A DNA stretch of 63,157 nucleotides from Parendozoicomonas verongulae. GTDB lineage: Bacteria; Pseudomonadota; Gammaproteobacteria; Pseudomonadales; Endozoicomonadaceae. Below, one piece after another: positions 1-8,076 of the stretch; position 1 is the stretch's first letter, and each line of letters starts with the position of its first letter. The position numbers were made by a program, and so were the translations under genes. Location: the NCBI RefSeq assembly GCF_009711465.1, contig NZ_SMME01000862.1:1-63157 (forward strand), read 5' to 3'. Under the pieces are notes generated by a model. It was given only the letters and a program-made list of their open reading frames with translations. It did not search any database and was not told the DNA's origin.

Positions 1-52
1 GATTATGGTTGATGTTTGGTGCTGTTGAAAGGCTATTTGAAGGGGCAAGGGA

Positions 53-820
53 ATGAACTGGAAGAATGCCAGGGAAAATCGGCTGTGGGGTTGGTTTCGG
101 GCTTTGGTAACCGAGGTGATGCTTTCCGTTGTTGGTTTCCGATATATCTTCTCTTTCCGTTTTATTTATTTCGAGCTGCACCGCCGGGCGTTCTTTTTCC
201 TGTGTTCACCGTGGGCGGTGAGTCGCCGTTTTCTGGATCAGCGGGGCGAATTTGATGCGCAGGGTTATGGTGAAACACCGTTGGTGACCTTGAATGCGGT
301 GGCACGCCGCTTAAAGCTCTCTTCTAGTGATGCATTGCTGGAATTGGGTTCTGGCACAGGGCGCAACTGTATGTGGCTGTCAGATCGTTACGGGTGCCGG
401 ACTCTGGGTATCGAGCAAATCCCTCTGTTTGTGCAGCTGGGTAAAAAACTGGCCCGACAGAGTATGCCTCCCGGCAAGGTCTCTTTCATCTGTGGCGATA
501 TGTTTGGTTTGGATATGTCCCGCTGGCAGCGGGTGTATGTGGATTGCACGGCGATGAGTGAATCTTGTATTCGACAGGTAGCGATGCTCTGTGCCGGGTT
601 ACCGAACGGAGCGAAGGTGGTGACAGTGAATGCATCACTGGCGCAACTGATGCCGGAGCGGTTTCAGCTGGAGTCGACGTTTCCGGGGCTGTTTATCTGG
701 GGCTGGTCAGATATGAGAATCCAGCGGGTAGGGCCACCGGAAGAAAGCCCTGAAGAACAGCAGGATCAACAGGGCGACAGGTCAATACCTTTAACGGTTA
801 CAGAAGCTCAAGAGCCATAG
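53..820 (+). CDS. Class I SAM-dependent methyltransferase-like protein
   Basis: This 255-aa protein carries a class I methyltransferase motif I, LLELGSGTGRN, at about residues 96-106. A later CGDMF/VDCTA pattern fits the rest of the Rossmann fold, so it probably transfers a methyl group from S-adenosylmethionine; the substrate cannot be read from the sequence. The first 55 residues are rich in Phe, Tyr, Leu and Arg and may associate with the membrane. The last 35 residues are Glu/Gln-rich and probably disordered. A purine-rich AAGGGG lies upstream of the ATG. Its 3' end overlaps the convergent thiolase gene by 23 bases. Confidence 0.75.
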   Translation: MNWKNARENRLWGWFRALVTEVMLSVVGFRYIFSFRFIYFELHRRAFFFLCSPWAVSRRFLDQRGEFDAQGYGETPLVTLNAVARRLKLSSSDALLELGSGTGRNCMWLSDRYGCRTLGIEQIPLFVQLGKKLARQSMPPGKVSFICGDMFGLDMSRWQRVYVDCTAMSESCIRQVAMLCAGLPNGAKVVTVNASLAQLMPERFQLESTFPGLFIWGWSDMRIQRVGPPEESPEEQQDQQGDRSIPLTVTEAQEP

Positions 821-1979
821 CTGTCGCTTCACCGCCACCAATGCACAGGCTGGCGACACCTTTCTTTCCTCCAGTACGGCGCAGTGCGTAAATCAGTGAC
901 AGGATAATGCGTGAGCCGGTAGAGCCAATGGGGTGGCCCTGAGCGCAGGCGCCGCCGTGGATATTGACCTTGGCGTGATCCAGATCGTGATCCTGAATAG
1001 CTGCCATAGTCACCATGGCAAAGGCTTCGTTGATTTCAAACAGATCCACGTCATCTTTCGTCCAGCCCGTCTTGTCAAACAATTTGGTGATTGCGCCAAC
1101 GGGGGCGATGGTGAATTCTGATGGGTGGCGGGAGTTTGTTGTGTGACCAACGATGCGCGCCAGTGGCTTGAGGCCACGCTTCTCTGCTTCACCGGCTGTC
1201 ATCAAAATCAGGGCAGACGCACCATCGGAAATGGAACTGGAATTGGCGGCTGTGATGGTACCGTCTTTGGCGAAGGCAGGGCGCAGGCCGGGAATCTTGT
1301 CCGGGCGGGCATTGCCAGGTTGCTCATCGTCGGTGACAACGGTTTCTCCCCTGCGGGAGGTGATTGTGACAGGGGTGATCTCTTCTTTCAGGTAGCCGTT
1401 TTCGATAGCGGCGTTGGCACGGTTCAGGGATTCTATGGCGAAGGCGTCCATGGCTTCCCGGGTCATCTTGTATTCGTCAGCCATATCCTGGGCGAAGGAG
1501 CCCATCAGACGGCCTGTCTCAGCATCTTCCAGGCCATCAAGGAACATATGATCGGCGACTTGACCGTGGCCCATGCGGTAACCGCTGCGGGCTTTGTCGA
1601 GAATATAAGGCGCGTTGCTCATGCTCTCCATACCGCCTGCCACCATGATGGTGTTGGTTCCAGCTTTGATCAGATCATGGGCAAGCATGGTGGCTTTCAT
1701 ACCAGAGCCGCAGAGCTTGTTGATAGTCGTACAGCCGGTTTCATCGGGCAGGCCTGCAGAGCGGGAGGCTTGTCGGGCGGGGCCTTGTTTCAGGCCTGCA
1801 GGGAGAACGCAACCCATGATCACTTCTTCAACATCTTCCGATGGGATACCTGCACGCTCTACGGCCGCTTTGATTGCTGCAGTGCCAAGCTCGGGGGCAG
1901 TCAGGCTGCTGAGTGCGCCCTGAAGGCCGCCCATGGGAGTGCGTGCGCCGCTGACAATAACAATGTCATCCTGATTCAT
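798..1979 (-). CDS. Thiolase (acetyl-CoA C-acetyltransferase)
   Basis: This 393-aa protein has the usual length of a type II thiolase, which condenses two acetyl-CoA or cleaves 3-ketoacyl-CoA. The nucleophile is Cys90 in NKLCGSG. The second active-site pair is His349 in GGACAQGHPIG and Cys379 in LCIGGGEA. The start is the ATG giving MNQDDIVIVSGARTP; a GTG four codons upstream is possible but adds nothing homologous. The gene stands alone, with tRNA genes behind it and a convergent methyltransferase ahead. Whether it serves fatty-acid degradation, ketone-body use or polyhydroxyalkanoate synthesis cannot be decided, because no partner gene is adjacent. Confidence 0.95.
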   Translation of the reverse strand: MNQDDIVIVSGARTPMGGLQGALSSLTAPELGTAAIKAAVERAGIPSEDVEEVIMGCVLPAGLKQGPARQASRSAGLPDETGCTTINKLCGSGMKATMLAHDLIKAGTNTIMVAGGMESMSNAPYILDKARSGYRMGHGQVADHMFLDGLEDAETGRLMGSFAQDMADEYKMTREAMDAFAIESLNRANAAIENGYLKEEITPVTITSRRGETVVTDDEQPGNARPDKIPGLRPAFAKDGTITAANSSSISDGASALILMTAGEAEKRGLKPLARIVGHTTNSRHPSEFTIAPVGAITKLFDKTGWTKDDVDLFEINEAFAMVTMAAIQDHDLDHAKVNIHGGACAQGHPIGSTGSRIILSLIYALRRTGGKKGVASLCIGGGEATAMALELL

Positions 1980-2148
1980 ACTCGATACCACGTCTTTTGT
2001 TTATGTTTCTGGTTATCGCTGAAGCAGGCATTGTATAGGGCTGTTTGATCTTCGTCATGTTTTGAATACGGAAAACCGAATTGTGGTTTGGCGTGTAAGG
2101 TGTTGACAGGTGGGGCCTTTATCATGAAAATGCGCATCACGTTTTCGG

Positions 2149-2225
2149 GGCTAGGTAGCTCAGTTGGTTAGAGCACAGCACTCATAATGCTGGGGTCGGC
2201 AGTTCGAATCTGCCCCTAGCTACCA
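2149..2225 (+). tRNA. tRNA-Met (anticodon CAT), copy 1
   Basis: A full 77-nt cloverleaf with encoded CCA. The anticodon stem CAGCA/TGCTG encloses loop CTCATAA, and the T-loop is TTCGAAT. The anticodon stem lacks the three G-C pairs of an initiator, so this is an elongator tRNA. A CAT anticodon could also mean a lysidine-modified Ile2 tRNA, but the body resembles elongator Met more. The first acceptor pair is G1-U72, a wobble. It is identical to the copy 249 bases downstream. Confidence 0.95.
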
Positions 2226-2274
2226 AAGATGTTGCAGGGCTATACAGAAACTGTATAGTTTCGGCTCGAAAAGT

Positions 2275-2349
2275 TGGGGTGTCGCCAAGCGGTAAGGCAA
2301 CGGGTTTTGATCCCGTCATGCGCAGGTTCGAATCCTGCCACCCCAGCCA
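2275..2349 (+). tRNA. tRNA-Gln (anticodon TTG), copy 1
   Basis: A 75-nt tRNA starting TGGGGTGTCGCCAAGC and ending CCCCAGCCA, matching the general shape of enterobacterial tRNA-Gln. The anticodon loop is TTTTGAT with TTG in place. CCA is encoded. It lies 49 nt after tRNA-Met copy 1. Confidence 0.95.
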
Positions 2350-2397
2350 TCTTTTCCGAAAACAGTTCTTTCGAGGACAAAAGCAAAATGATGCCAT

Positions 2398-2474
2398 GGC
2401 TAGGTAGCTCAGTTGGTTAGAGCACAGCACTCATAATGCTGGGGTCGGCAGTTCGAATCTGCCCCTAGCTACCA
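2398..2474 (+). tRNA. tRNA-Met (anticodon CAT), copy 2
   Basis: Identical over all 77 nt to the first tRNA-Met of the cluster, including the G1-U72 wobble. The flanking spacers differ, so the repeat unit is the gene pair and not a very recent verbatim duplication of the whole segment. Confidence 0.95.
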
Positions 2475-2498
2475 TGCTTTTATTTTGTTTCAAATATT

Positions 2499-2573
2499 TG
2501 GGGTGTCGCCAAGCGGTAAGGCAACGGGTTTTGATCCCGTCATGCGCAGGTTCGAATCCTGCCACCCCAGCCA
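2499..2573 (+). tRNA. tRNA-Gln (anticodon TTG), copy 2
   Basis: Identical over all 75 nt to the first tRNA-Gln. It follows tRNA-Met copy 2 after a 24-nt spacer, about half the length of the equivalent spacer in the first unit. It is the last gene of the four-tRNA transcript. Confidence 0.95.
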
Positions 2574-2612
2574 TCTCTCCTCTCTGACTGATTCCATATT
2601 ATTTCTTCAAGT

Positions 2613-2634
2613 ATCTCACCTCATGTGAGATTTT
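2613..2634 (+). terminator. Probable terminator of the tRNA cluster
   Basis: A perfect 7-bp stem ATCTCAC/GTGAGAT with a 5-nt loop is followed by TTT. It begins 40 nt after the last tRNA. The stem is short and the U run modest, so it may be a processing signal instead. Confidence 0.55.
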
Positions 2635-2708
2635 GCTATTTCTGTCATTTATTCCTCCTGTTTTCCTGTATACAACCCTTGACTGGTTGTTTTCACCTAT
2701 GTTGATAG

Positions 2709-2736
2709 GTGAAAGTCGCGCATCTTCCTATATAAT
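2709..2736 (+). promoter_or_regulatory. Putative sigma-70 promoter of mqo
   Basis: A perfect -10 box TATAAT lies 16 bases after GTGAAA, a 4-of-6 match to the -35 consensus. It would start transcription about 120 nt before the mqo ATG. A 6-bp inverted repeat, ACAACC/GGTTGT, sits just upstream at 2672-2690 and could bind a regulator. This is a pattern match only. Confidence 0.4.
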
Positions 2737-2863
2737 GCGCTCCGTGTGGTGACGGAACCGCGAATAATAAATCTAAAACAGAATAAGTGGCTGCTATCTG
2801 CCACCGTGCCAAAAGCACATGCAGATCAGCCTGGCTAAGGTCAGCAAGCAGAGAGCAGAAATA

Positions 2864-4228
2864 ATGACGGCGAAGACCTATGACGTACTGATTGTGGGTG
2901 GGGGAGTTTCCGGTACAGCACTTTTGTATGAGCTGGCCCGGTATACGGATCTTGAACGTATCGGTCTGATCGAAAAATACAACGACTTTGCCACAGTTAA
3001 CTCCAAAAGCAGTAATAACAGTCAAACAATCCATTGTGGTGATATTGAAACCAACTACACGTTGGAAAAGGCCCTGAAAGTGAAGCGCACCGCAAACATG
3101 CTGGTGAATTATGCGCACACTCTTCCTGATGAAGAGCGGGATCGGATCATCTTTAAATATCCCAAGATGGTTTTAGGTGTGGGCCGTGAGGAATGTGATT
3201 TCCTTCGTGAGCGCTTCAAGGTATTTGGCGAACACTACCAGGGCATGGCCCTGCTGGATAAAGAGCAGATTGCCGAGATTGAACCTCAGGTTGTGAAGAC
3301 CGATAACGGCCCCCGTAAAGAAGAGCTGGTGGCTCTGGCGATTACCGATGATTATACCGCTGTTGATTACAAGGCGTTGTCTGAATCCTTTGTGAAGCAG
3401 TCAAAGAGACAGGCAGAAGTGTCTGGTAAAGACATTGATATTCTCCTTGAAAACGGTGTTCATGCCATTGAAAAAAATGGTGATATATTCACCGTAAAAA
3501 CCGGTAAAGGTGAGTATCAGGCACGCTTTGTCGTTGTCTGTGCCGGTGGCCACAGCCTGTTGCTGGCTCAGCAGATGGGTTATGGGTTGAACTTCTCCTG
3601 TCTGCCCGTTGCGGGCAGCTTCTACTTCACACCACAGGTTTTGAACGGCAAGGTTTATACCGTTCAAAACGACAAGCTGCCGTTTGCCGCTATTCATGGT
3701 GACCCTGACGTGCAGGTGCCTGGCAAAACCCGTTTCGGGCCAACAGCTCTGTTGCTGCCAATGCTTGAGCGCTATAACAGCAGCACGATTCCAGAATTCT
3801 TTAAGGTGCTGAGACTGGATGGTTCAGTGTTCAAGGTGTTCTGGGATCTGTTTAAGGTGTCAGATATTCGCAACTACATTTTCAAGAACTTCCTGTTTGA
3901 AATTCCCTGGGTGCGTACTCGTCTGTTCCTTAAGGATGCCCGTAAAATTGTTCCCGGCCTGAAGCTGAAAGATGTTTCATTTGCCAAGGGCTTTGGGGGT
4001 ATTCGTCCTCAGTTGATAGATAAAGACAACAAAGAGCTGATGCTGGGTGAAGCCCGTATTAACCCCGGCACTGGTATTATCTTCAATATGACCCCGTCTC
4101 CCGGAGGGACAAGCTGCCTGGGGAATGGTGAGAATGATTTGCGCGAGGTGGTGAAATTCCTCGGCTGCAAGTTTGATGAAGAGGCCTTTAATCGGGAGCT
4201 GGTTAGCGCTGATTCCAAGGCTGCCTGA
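2864..4228 (+). CDS. mqo: Malate:quinone oxidoreductase, short (epsilonproteobacterial-like) type
   Basis: This 454-aa FAD-dependent membrane-associated enzyme would oxidise malate to oxaloacetate and pass electrons to quinone. The N-terminus shows the dinucleotide-binding motif VGGGVSG near residue 10, then LIEKYNDFATVNSKSSNNSQ and IHCGDIETNY, which I recall from Campylobacter/Helicobacter-type Mqo and not from the long E. coli/Pseudomonas form. The chosen ATG, reading MTAKTYDVLIVGG, follows a purine-rich AGAGAGCAG; an upstream ATG would add 15 residues with no homology. A strong two-way terminator follows. The next gene is a PA4642-like gene, as near mqoB in Pseudomonas. Confidence 0.88.
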   Translation: MTAKTYDVLIVGGGVSGTALLYELARYTDLERIGLIEKYNDFATVNSKSSNNSQTIHCGDIETNYTLEKALKVKRTANMLVNYAHTLPDEERDRIIFKYPKMVLGVGREECDFLRERFKVFGEHYQGMALLDKEQIAEIEPQVVKTDNGPRKEELVALAITDDYTAVDYKALSESFVKQSKRQAEVSGKDIDILLENGVHAIEKNGDIFTVKTGKGEYQARFVVVCAGGHSLLLAQQMGYGLNFSCLPVAGSFYFTPQVLNGKVYTVQNDKLPFAAIHGDPDVQVPGKTRFGPTALLLPMLERYNSSTIPEFFKVLRLDGSVFKVFWDLFKVSDIRNYIFKNFLFEIPWVRTRLFLKDARKIVPGLKLKDVSFAKGFGGIRPQLIDKDNKELMLGEARINPGTGIIFNMTPSPGGTSCLGNGENDLREVVKFLGCKFDEEAFNRELVSADSKAA

Positions 4229-4242
4229 TATCGTTCTCTGAT

Positions 4243-4274
4243 AAAAAGCGATCATGGTGGCATGGTCGCTTTTT
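4243..4274. terminator. Bidirectional rho-independent terminator
   Basis: A 14-bp stem AAAAAGCGATCATG/CATGGTCGCTTTTT with one G-T wobble and a GTGG loop. A and T runs on the two sides let it end both mqo (forward) and the convergent PA4642-like gene (reverse). Confidence 0.9.
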
Positions 4275-4293
4275 ATTGGGTTGCATTCCCCTG

Positions 4294-4569
4294 TTAATTC
4301 AAAACTTCGAGGTATGGGGTTGCCTGCGCATGCTCAGCCATTTCTTCCTTTAGTGTCAGCCCGTCCGGGCCTTTGGCATTTATGTCCAGCCCGGCTTCTT
4401 TGAAAAAGCCGATAAACCGCTCAAAGTCGTGACTGCGCAAGGCTCTGTAGCCCTTCATGAGAATAAAATAATCGCGGTTCACGCCAGTTTCAGGGCTTAG
4501 GTTGAGTAGATCCTTGATGCGCTTATCAGAGAGTTCTTCGCCAATAACCTTCTGTTTGTCTTTCTTCAT
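4294..4569 (-). CDS. PA4642 family protein
   Basis: This 91-aa cytoplasmic protein begins MKKDKQKVIGEELSD and has the pattern RALRSHDFERFIGFFKEAG followed by LDINAKGPDG, as I recall for the PA4642 family. The family has no established function. The protein is charged, with no signal peptide or membrane segment, and probably mostly helical. In Pseudomonas this family lies next to mqoB and close to hpt/upp-like genes; the same neighbours appear here. It converges with mqo across a shared terminator. Confidence 0.8.
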   Translation of the reverse strand: MKKDKQKVIGEELSDKRIKDLLNLSPETGVNRDYFILMKGYRALRSHDFERFIGFFKEAGLDINAKGPDGLTLKEEMAEHAQATPYLEVLN

Positions 4570-4737
4570 ATCGGATTCCCCTGAGTACGACTGCTGTTAT
4601 TGTAGTGACGTATTTTTGGCGGCCATTGTAGCCAGTGCGCTCGTTCAGGCAAAGAGGTTCAAGAAAACCTGTGTTGTTCCTTCCTGAATCTGCCGATATA
4701 CGCAGAACAGGAACTTTGCAGCGGGCCGGTTACGCCT

Positions 4738-6423
4738 ATGAGTACACCATCAGGTATTGGTCCTGGGGGCATACAGCCTTCAGGCCATTCAGTTGTTGAT
4801 AACAAAAACGATTCTGAAGTCACGGTTCGTGCTTCATTGGGCAACAGCGCGCGTTCACTGTCTCTCAGTAGCGACACTGTATCCCTGAAAGAACAGCAGA
4901 GTGTTGACCCTGAAAACTCAGTTGGTGATAAAAGCCTGTCAGAGCGATCAGTTGAAGATGTGACTGACGAAAAGCCCGGGCGAATGAAGCAGGCTATGAG
5001 CTGGCTTAAGGGGAAAACCTTCGATAAAGGCGCAGTTCTGGTAAGAGGAGCTGTGAATTTTGCCCAGCACCCCATGCACAGTACAGGGAACGCACTCTAC
5101 AGTGCCGGTCAGTATGCCAAAGGGAAATACCAAGGGGCGAAAGAGGCAGGAGCCGCCGCGAAAGAGCAGGTTGGGGGGGGCTTGAGTGCCTTGAAGGAAA
5201 ACCCCAAAGAAGCACTTAAGGCCGGTGCAGCATCTGTTGGTACGGGTATTAAAAAACGGGCTACTACTCTTCCCGGCAAGGTGAAAAAGCTGGTTCCTTC
5301 ACGCTCGAAAGGTTTTAATCTTTCCAAGCTTTCCAAACTGAAAAGCGTATTCAGCCGTTCAGCCAAAGGTGTTCCTCCCGCCCCTTCAGCCTCAGTCAAG
5401 CATCTTGTCGCCACAGCCGGGCAGAAACAGGATGTGCAGAGGGCGCAGGGAGCAGAGAGGCAGGATGTGCTCCAGCAAACCCGTGAGGCCCGTGATAATA
5501 CTCAGAACCTCAATAAGCTCTTGAGCGATCCGGTCTCCTTGAGTCGCAGCAGTGAGGACTTCACTCTGCGCTTTCCCGGTGGTGAAGTTGTGGACATCTC
5601 CGGAACAGCAGCAGAGCGTGCGCAATCCACCCGGGATGCTGTGGGTTTTGCCAACAAGTACCGCAGTGAGATTCAGCAGAACAAAGGCGACTTCGAGCAA
5701 TTGACAAAAGACCTCAAAACCGAAAATAGAAAAGCGGACAAAGCGGATAGAAAAACGGCAACACGCGAACGAAATGCTATTGCACATGATGAGCAGCGGA
5801 ATTTTAAAAAGGATGCCGAGACACTCAAGAGTCAGCGTTCTGAAATCAAAGATCAAATCAGCAAGCTCAAGGCAGAAATCAAAGAAGAGCTCAAGGTGGA
5901 TAAAGAGTCCATCAAACAACAAAAAGCCCCACTGAAAACTACCCTCAAGGCCGATAGAGAGCTGCTTAAGACGTTAGAGAAAAGTGTAGAGGGAGACCAA
6001 AAGCAGCTGGATAATGAGCTCAAGGAGTTGAGAGCGGAGTTGAAGACTGCCAGAAAGGGAGTAAAGAAATTTGAAGGTAAGCTTGAGCGTGAACGGCCTG
6101 AGTGGGATCAGCAATCCGCTCAAAGCGGGCTGGCCAGCGCACAGGGTGAGGTTGGTCGCTTAGTCGATGCTATGACTGCCAAACAACAGGCTTTTGATGT
6201 GGCCCATAGAGACGTGAATCAAGACATTGCTGACTTGCGCGCCACAGTTGAACAGGAAAAAATTGACTTGAAGGGGGACTTTGAAGTAGCTGACAGCCGC
6301 GTAGGCCGTTTGCGACAACAGCTGGCAGAAACAGAAGCCTTACTGGAAGGAAATACCAAGCAGATGAAAGAGCTTCAGCGTCAGCATAAGGCTGCACGAG
6401 AAGAAATCAAAAAGCTCAAATAA
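4738..6423 (+). CDS. Coiled-coil protein of unknown function, possible secreted effector
   Basis: I do not recognise this 561-aa protein. Residues 1-80 are rich in Ser, Gly and Asn with no signal peptide, which would be compatible with a type III secretion signal. Residues about 85-165 are Ala/Gly/Lys-rich repeats such as AKGKYQGAKEAG, resembling apolipoprotein or LEA-type amphipathic helix. A basic stretch follows (KKLVPSRSKGF). From about residue 300 to the end it is an almost continuous Lys/Glu-rich coiled coil. It is flanked by a PA4642-like gene and hpt and has its own terminator. The effector idea is inference only; a structural filament-like role is equally possible. Confidence 0.7.
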   Translation: MSTPSGIGPGGIQPSGHSVVDNKNDSEVTVRASLGNSARSLSLSSDTVSLKEQQSVDPENSVGDKSLSERSVEDVTDEKPGRMKQAMSWLKGKTFDKGAVLVRGAVNFAQHPMHSTGNALYSAGQYAKGKYQGAKEAGAAAKEQVGGGLSALKENPKEALKAGAASVGTGIKKRATTLPGKVKKLVPSRSKGFNLSKLSKLKSVFSRSAKGVPPAPSASVKHLVATAGQKQDVQRAQGAERQDVLQQTREARDNTQNLNKLLSDPVSLSRSSEDFTLRFPGGEVVDISGTAAERAQSTRDAVGFANKYRSEIQQNKGDFEQLTKDLKTENRKADKADRKTATRERNAIAHDEQRNFKKDAETLKSQRSEIKDQISKLKAEIKEELKVDKESIKQQKAPLKTTLKADRELLKTLEKSVEGDQKQLDNELKELRAELKTARKGVKKFEGKLERERPEWDQQSAQSGLASAQGEVGRLVDAMTAKQQAFDVAHRDVNQDIADLRATVEQEKIDLKGDFEVADSRVGRLRQQLAETEALLEGNTKQMKELQRQHKAAREEIKKLK

Positions 6424-6433
6424 AAGCTCATGC

Positions 6434-6465
6434 AAAAAAGCACAGAGAATAGTCTGCGCTTTTTT
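6434..6465. terminator. Bidirectional rho-independent terminator
   Basis: Stem AAAAAAGC-A-CAGA / TCTG-C-GCTTTTTT around loop GAATAG, with one internal A-C mismatch. It begins 10 nt after the stop codon of the coiled-coil gene and also serves hpt on the other strand. Confidence 0.85.
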
Positions 6466-6478
6466 ATGAAAATCGGGA

Positions 6479-7036
6479 TCAGTGACCCTTCAGAGCATAA
6501 ATGCCCGGTGCATTCCGCCAGTAACCCTGATAATCCATGCCATAGCCAAATACATAACGGTCATCACATTCCAGGCCCGTAAAGTCGCTCTTTTGTCCGG
6601 GGCGTGCTTTGCGATCGTGTTTTTTATCAATCAGCACGCAGGACAGCACTTCTTTGGCACCGGCTTTCTCACAGTGTTCAATAATGGCTGCAAGGGTGTG
6701 GCCTTCGTCCAGAATGTCGTCAACAACCATGACGGTGCGATCTTTCAGATCCTGCAGGGGGGGCACTTTCCAGTCCAGTTCACCGCCGCTGGTGGTGTTA
6801 CGGTAGCGGGTAGCGTGCATATAAGACGATTCCAGCGGGAACGTCAGGTGAGTGAGCAGCTTGCCACAGAATACCAGACCGCCATTCATAACAGCGAAGA
6901 TCAGCGGGTTTTTGCCAGCCAGCTTCTCAGTGATGTCGGCCGCCATATTGCGGATCGCGCCCTCCACTTCATCCTGAGTGTAGAGGCAGTCGGCTTCATC
7001 GAATACTTTCTGGATGTGGTCCAGGTCAGTGGACAT
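6479..7036 (-). CDS. hpt: Hypoxanthine-guanine phosphoribosyltransferase
   Basis: This 185-aa type I phosphoribosyltransferase salvages hypoxanthine and/or guanine with PRPP to give IMP/GMP in the cytosol. The PRPP-binding motif VMVVDDILDEGHTL is near residues 101-114. NGGLVF and RYVFGYGMDYQGYWRN fit the purine-binding hood. The ATG reading MSTDLDHIQK is chosen because an upstream start would add 14 residues unlike the family. The gene is divergent from upp with about 240 bp between them, pairing purine and pyrimidine salvage. Confidence 0.93.
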   Translation of the reverse strand: MSTDLDHIQKVFDEADCLYTQDEVEGAIRNMAADITEKLAGKNPLIFAVMNGGLVFCGKLLTHLTFPLESSYMHATRYRNTTSGGELDWKVPPLQDLKDRTVMVVDDILDEGHTLAAIIEHCEKAGAKEVLSCVLIDKKHDRKARPGQKSDFTGLECDDRYVFGYGMDYQGYWRNAPGIYALKGH

Positions 7037-7274
7037 GTATAGAGTCTCTTCTCTAGGTAAAAATATGCCTGAAAACATTCAAGGCTTTAGGATCGAAAAC
7101 ATACAGATGTTAAATCCATGAATCAACGTCATCATGACAAGTGATTTTCCGAGTCTGTATTACGGTGAACACTGAATTGTTCAACAGGATATTGGAGGAA
7201 GCCGGTTCTGGGGCTTACAATAGCGGGCTGGTCACTGCCTACATTTCTTGTAGCAAAATATATTGAGGCATTTG

Positions 7275-7901
7275 ATGAGCGTTCGCGAAATTACCCATCC
7301 CCTGATCCAGCATAAACTCGGTTTGATGCGTACTCGGGATATCAGCACCAAGGGTTTCCGTACTCTGGCCAGTGAGGTCGGAACCCTGCTGACTTACGAA
7401 GCTACCAAGGATCTGGAGCTTGAAGAAACTGTGATTGATGGCTGGAACGGCGATATCACAGTTGAGCGCCTTAAAGGCAAGAAAATTACTGTTGTACCTA
7501 TTTTGCGTGCAGGCCTGGGCATGCTGGACGGCGTTGTAGAGCTGATTCCAAGTGCTCGTATCAGTGTTATTGGCCTGTACCGTGATGAAGAAACTCTGGA
7601 GCCTGTTCCTTACTTCGAAAAGCTGTGCAAGCAGATTGACGAACGTATGGCACTGGTTGTTGATCCAATGCTGGCTACTGGTGGCACCATGGTTGCCTCT
7701 ATCGACATGCTGAAAAAAGCTGGCTGCACTAATATTCGTGTGCTGGTACTGGTTGCTGCTCCAGAAGGCATCAAGAAGGTTCTGGATGCTCATCCTGATG
7801 TGGAAATCTTTACTGCGTCTGTAGATGACGGCCTGAATGAGCAAGGCTACATCCTGCCGGGCCTGGGCGATGCGGGCGACAAAATCTTCGGCACCAAGTA
7901 A
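7275..7901 (+). CDS. upp: Uracil phosphoribosyltransferase
   Basis: At 208 aa this has exactly the E. coli Upp length and is strongly similar throughout ([56 protein letters not shown]). It converts uracil and PRPP to UMP. The PRPP loop is [10 protein letters not shown] at about residues 130-139. The start is the ATG preceded by GAGG with a 6-nt gap; a TTG four codons upstream is less likely. No uracil permease gene follows, and the gene ends at its own terminator. Confidence 0.97.
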   Translation: MSVREITHPLIQHKLGLMRTRDISTKGFRTLASEVGTLLTYEATKDLELEETVIDGWNGDITVERLKGKKITVVPILRAGLGMLDGVVELIPSARISVIGLYRDEETLEPVPYFEKLCKQIDERMALVVDPMLATGGTMVASIDMLKKAGCTNIRVLVLVAAPEGIKKVLDAHPDVEIFTASVDDGLNEQGYILPGLGDAGDKIFGTK

Positions 7902-7919
7902 TACCCTTGTGCAGAACAG

Positions 7920-7953
7920 GCCTCTTGAGCTTTCTGACTCAGGGGGCATTTTT
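7920..7953 (+). terminator. Rho-independent terminator of upp
   Basis: A 10-bp stem GCCTCTTGAG/CTCAGGGGGC with two G-T pairs and an 8-nt loop, then ATTTTT. It starts 19 nt after the upp stop codon. Confidence 0.8.
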
Positions 7954-8076
7954 CTTTCTGGCGTTTCTAAATCGTGTACGACACCAGCTGCCCTCGACTC
8001 TCACGCAGTGCTCACGCTCACTCACAGGCATGGCAATGACCGGATACTTGGTGCAGATTAACATCGGGCGAGATGT

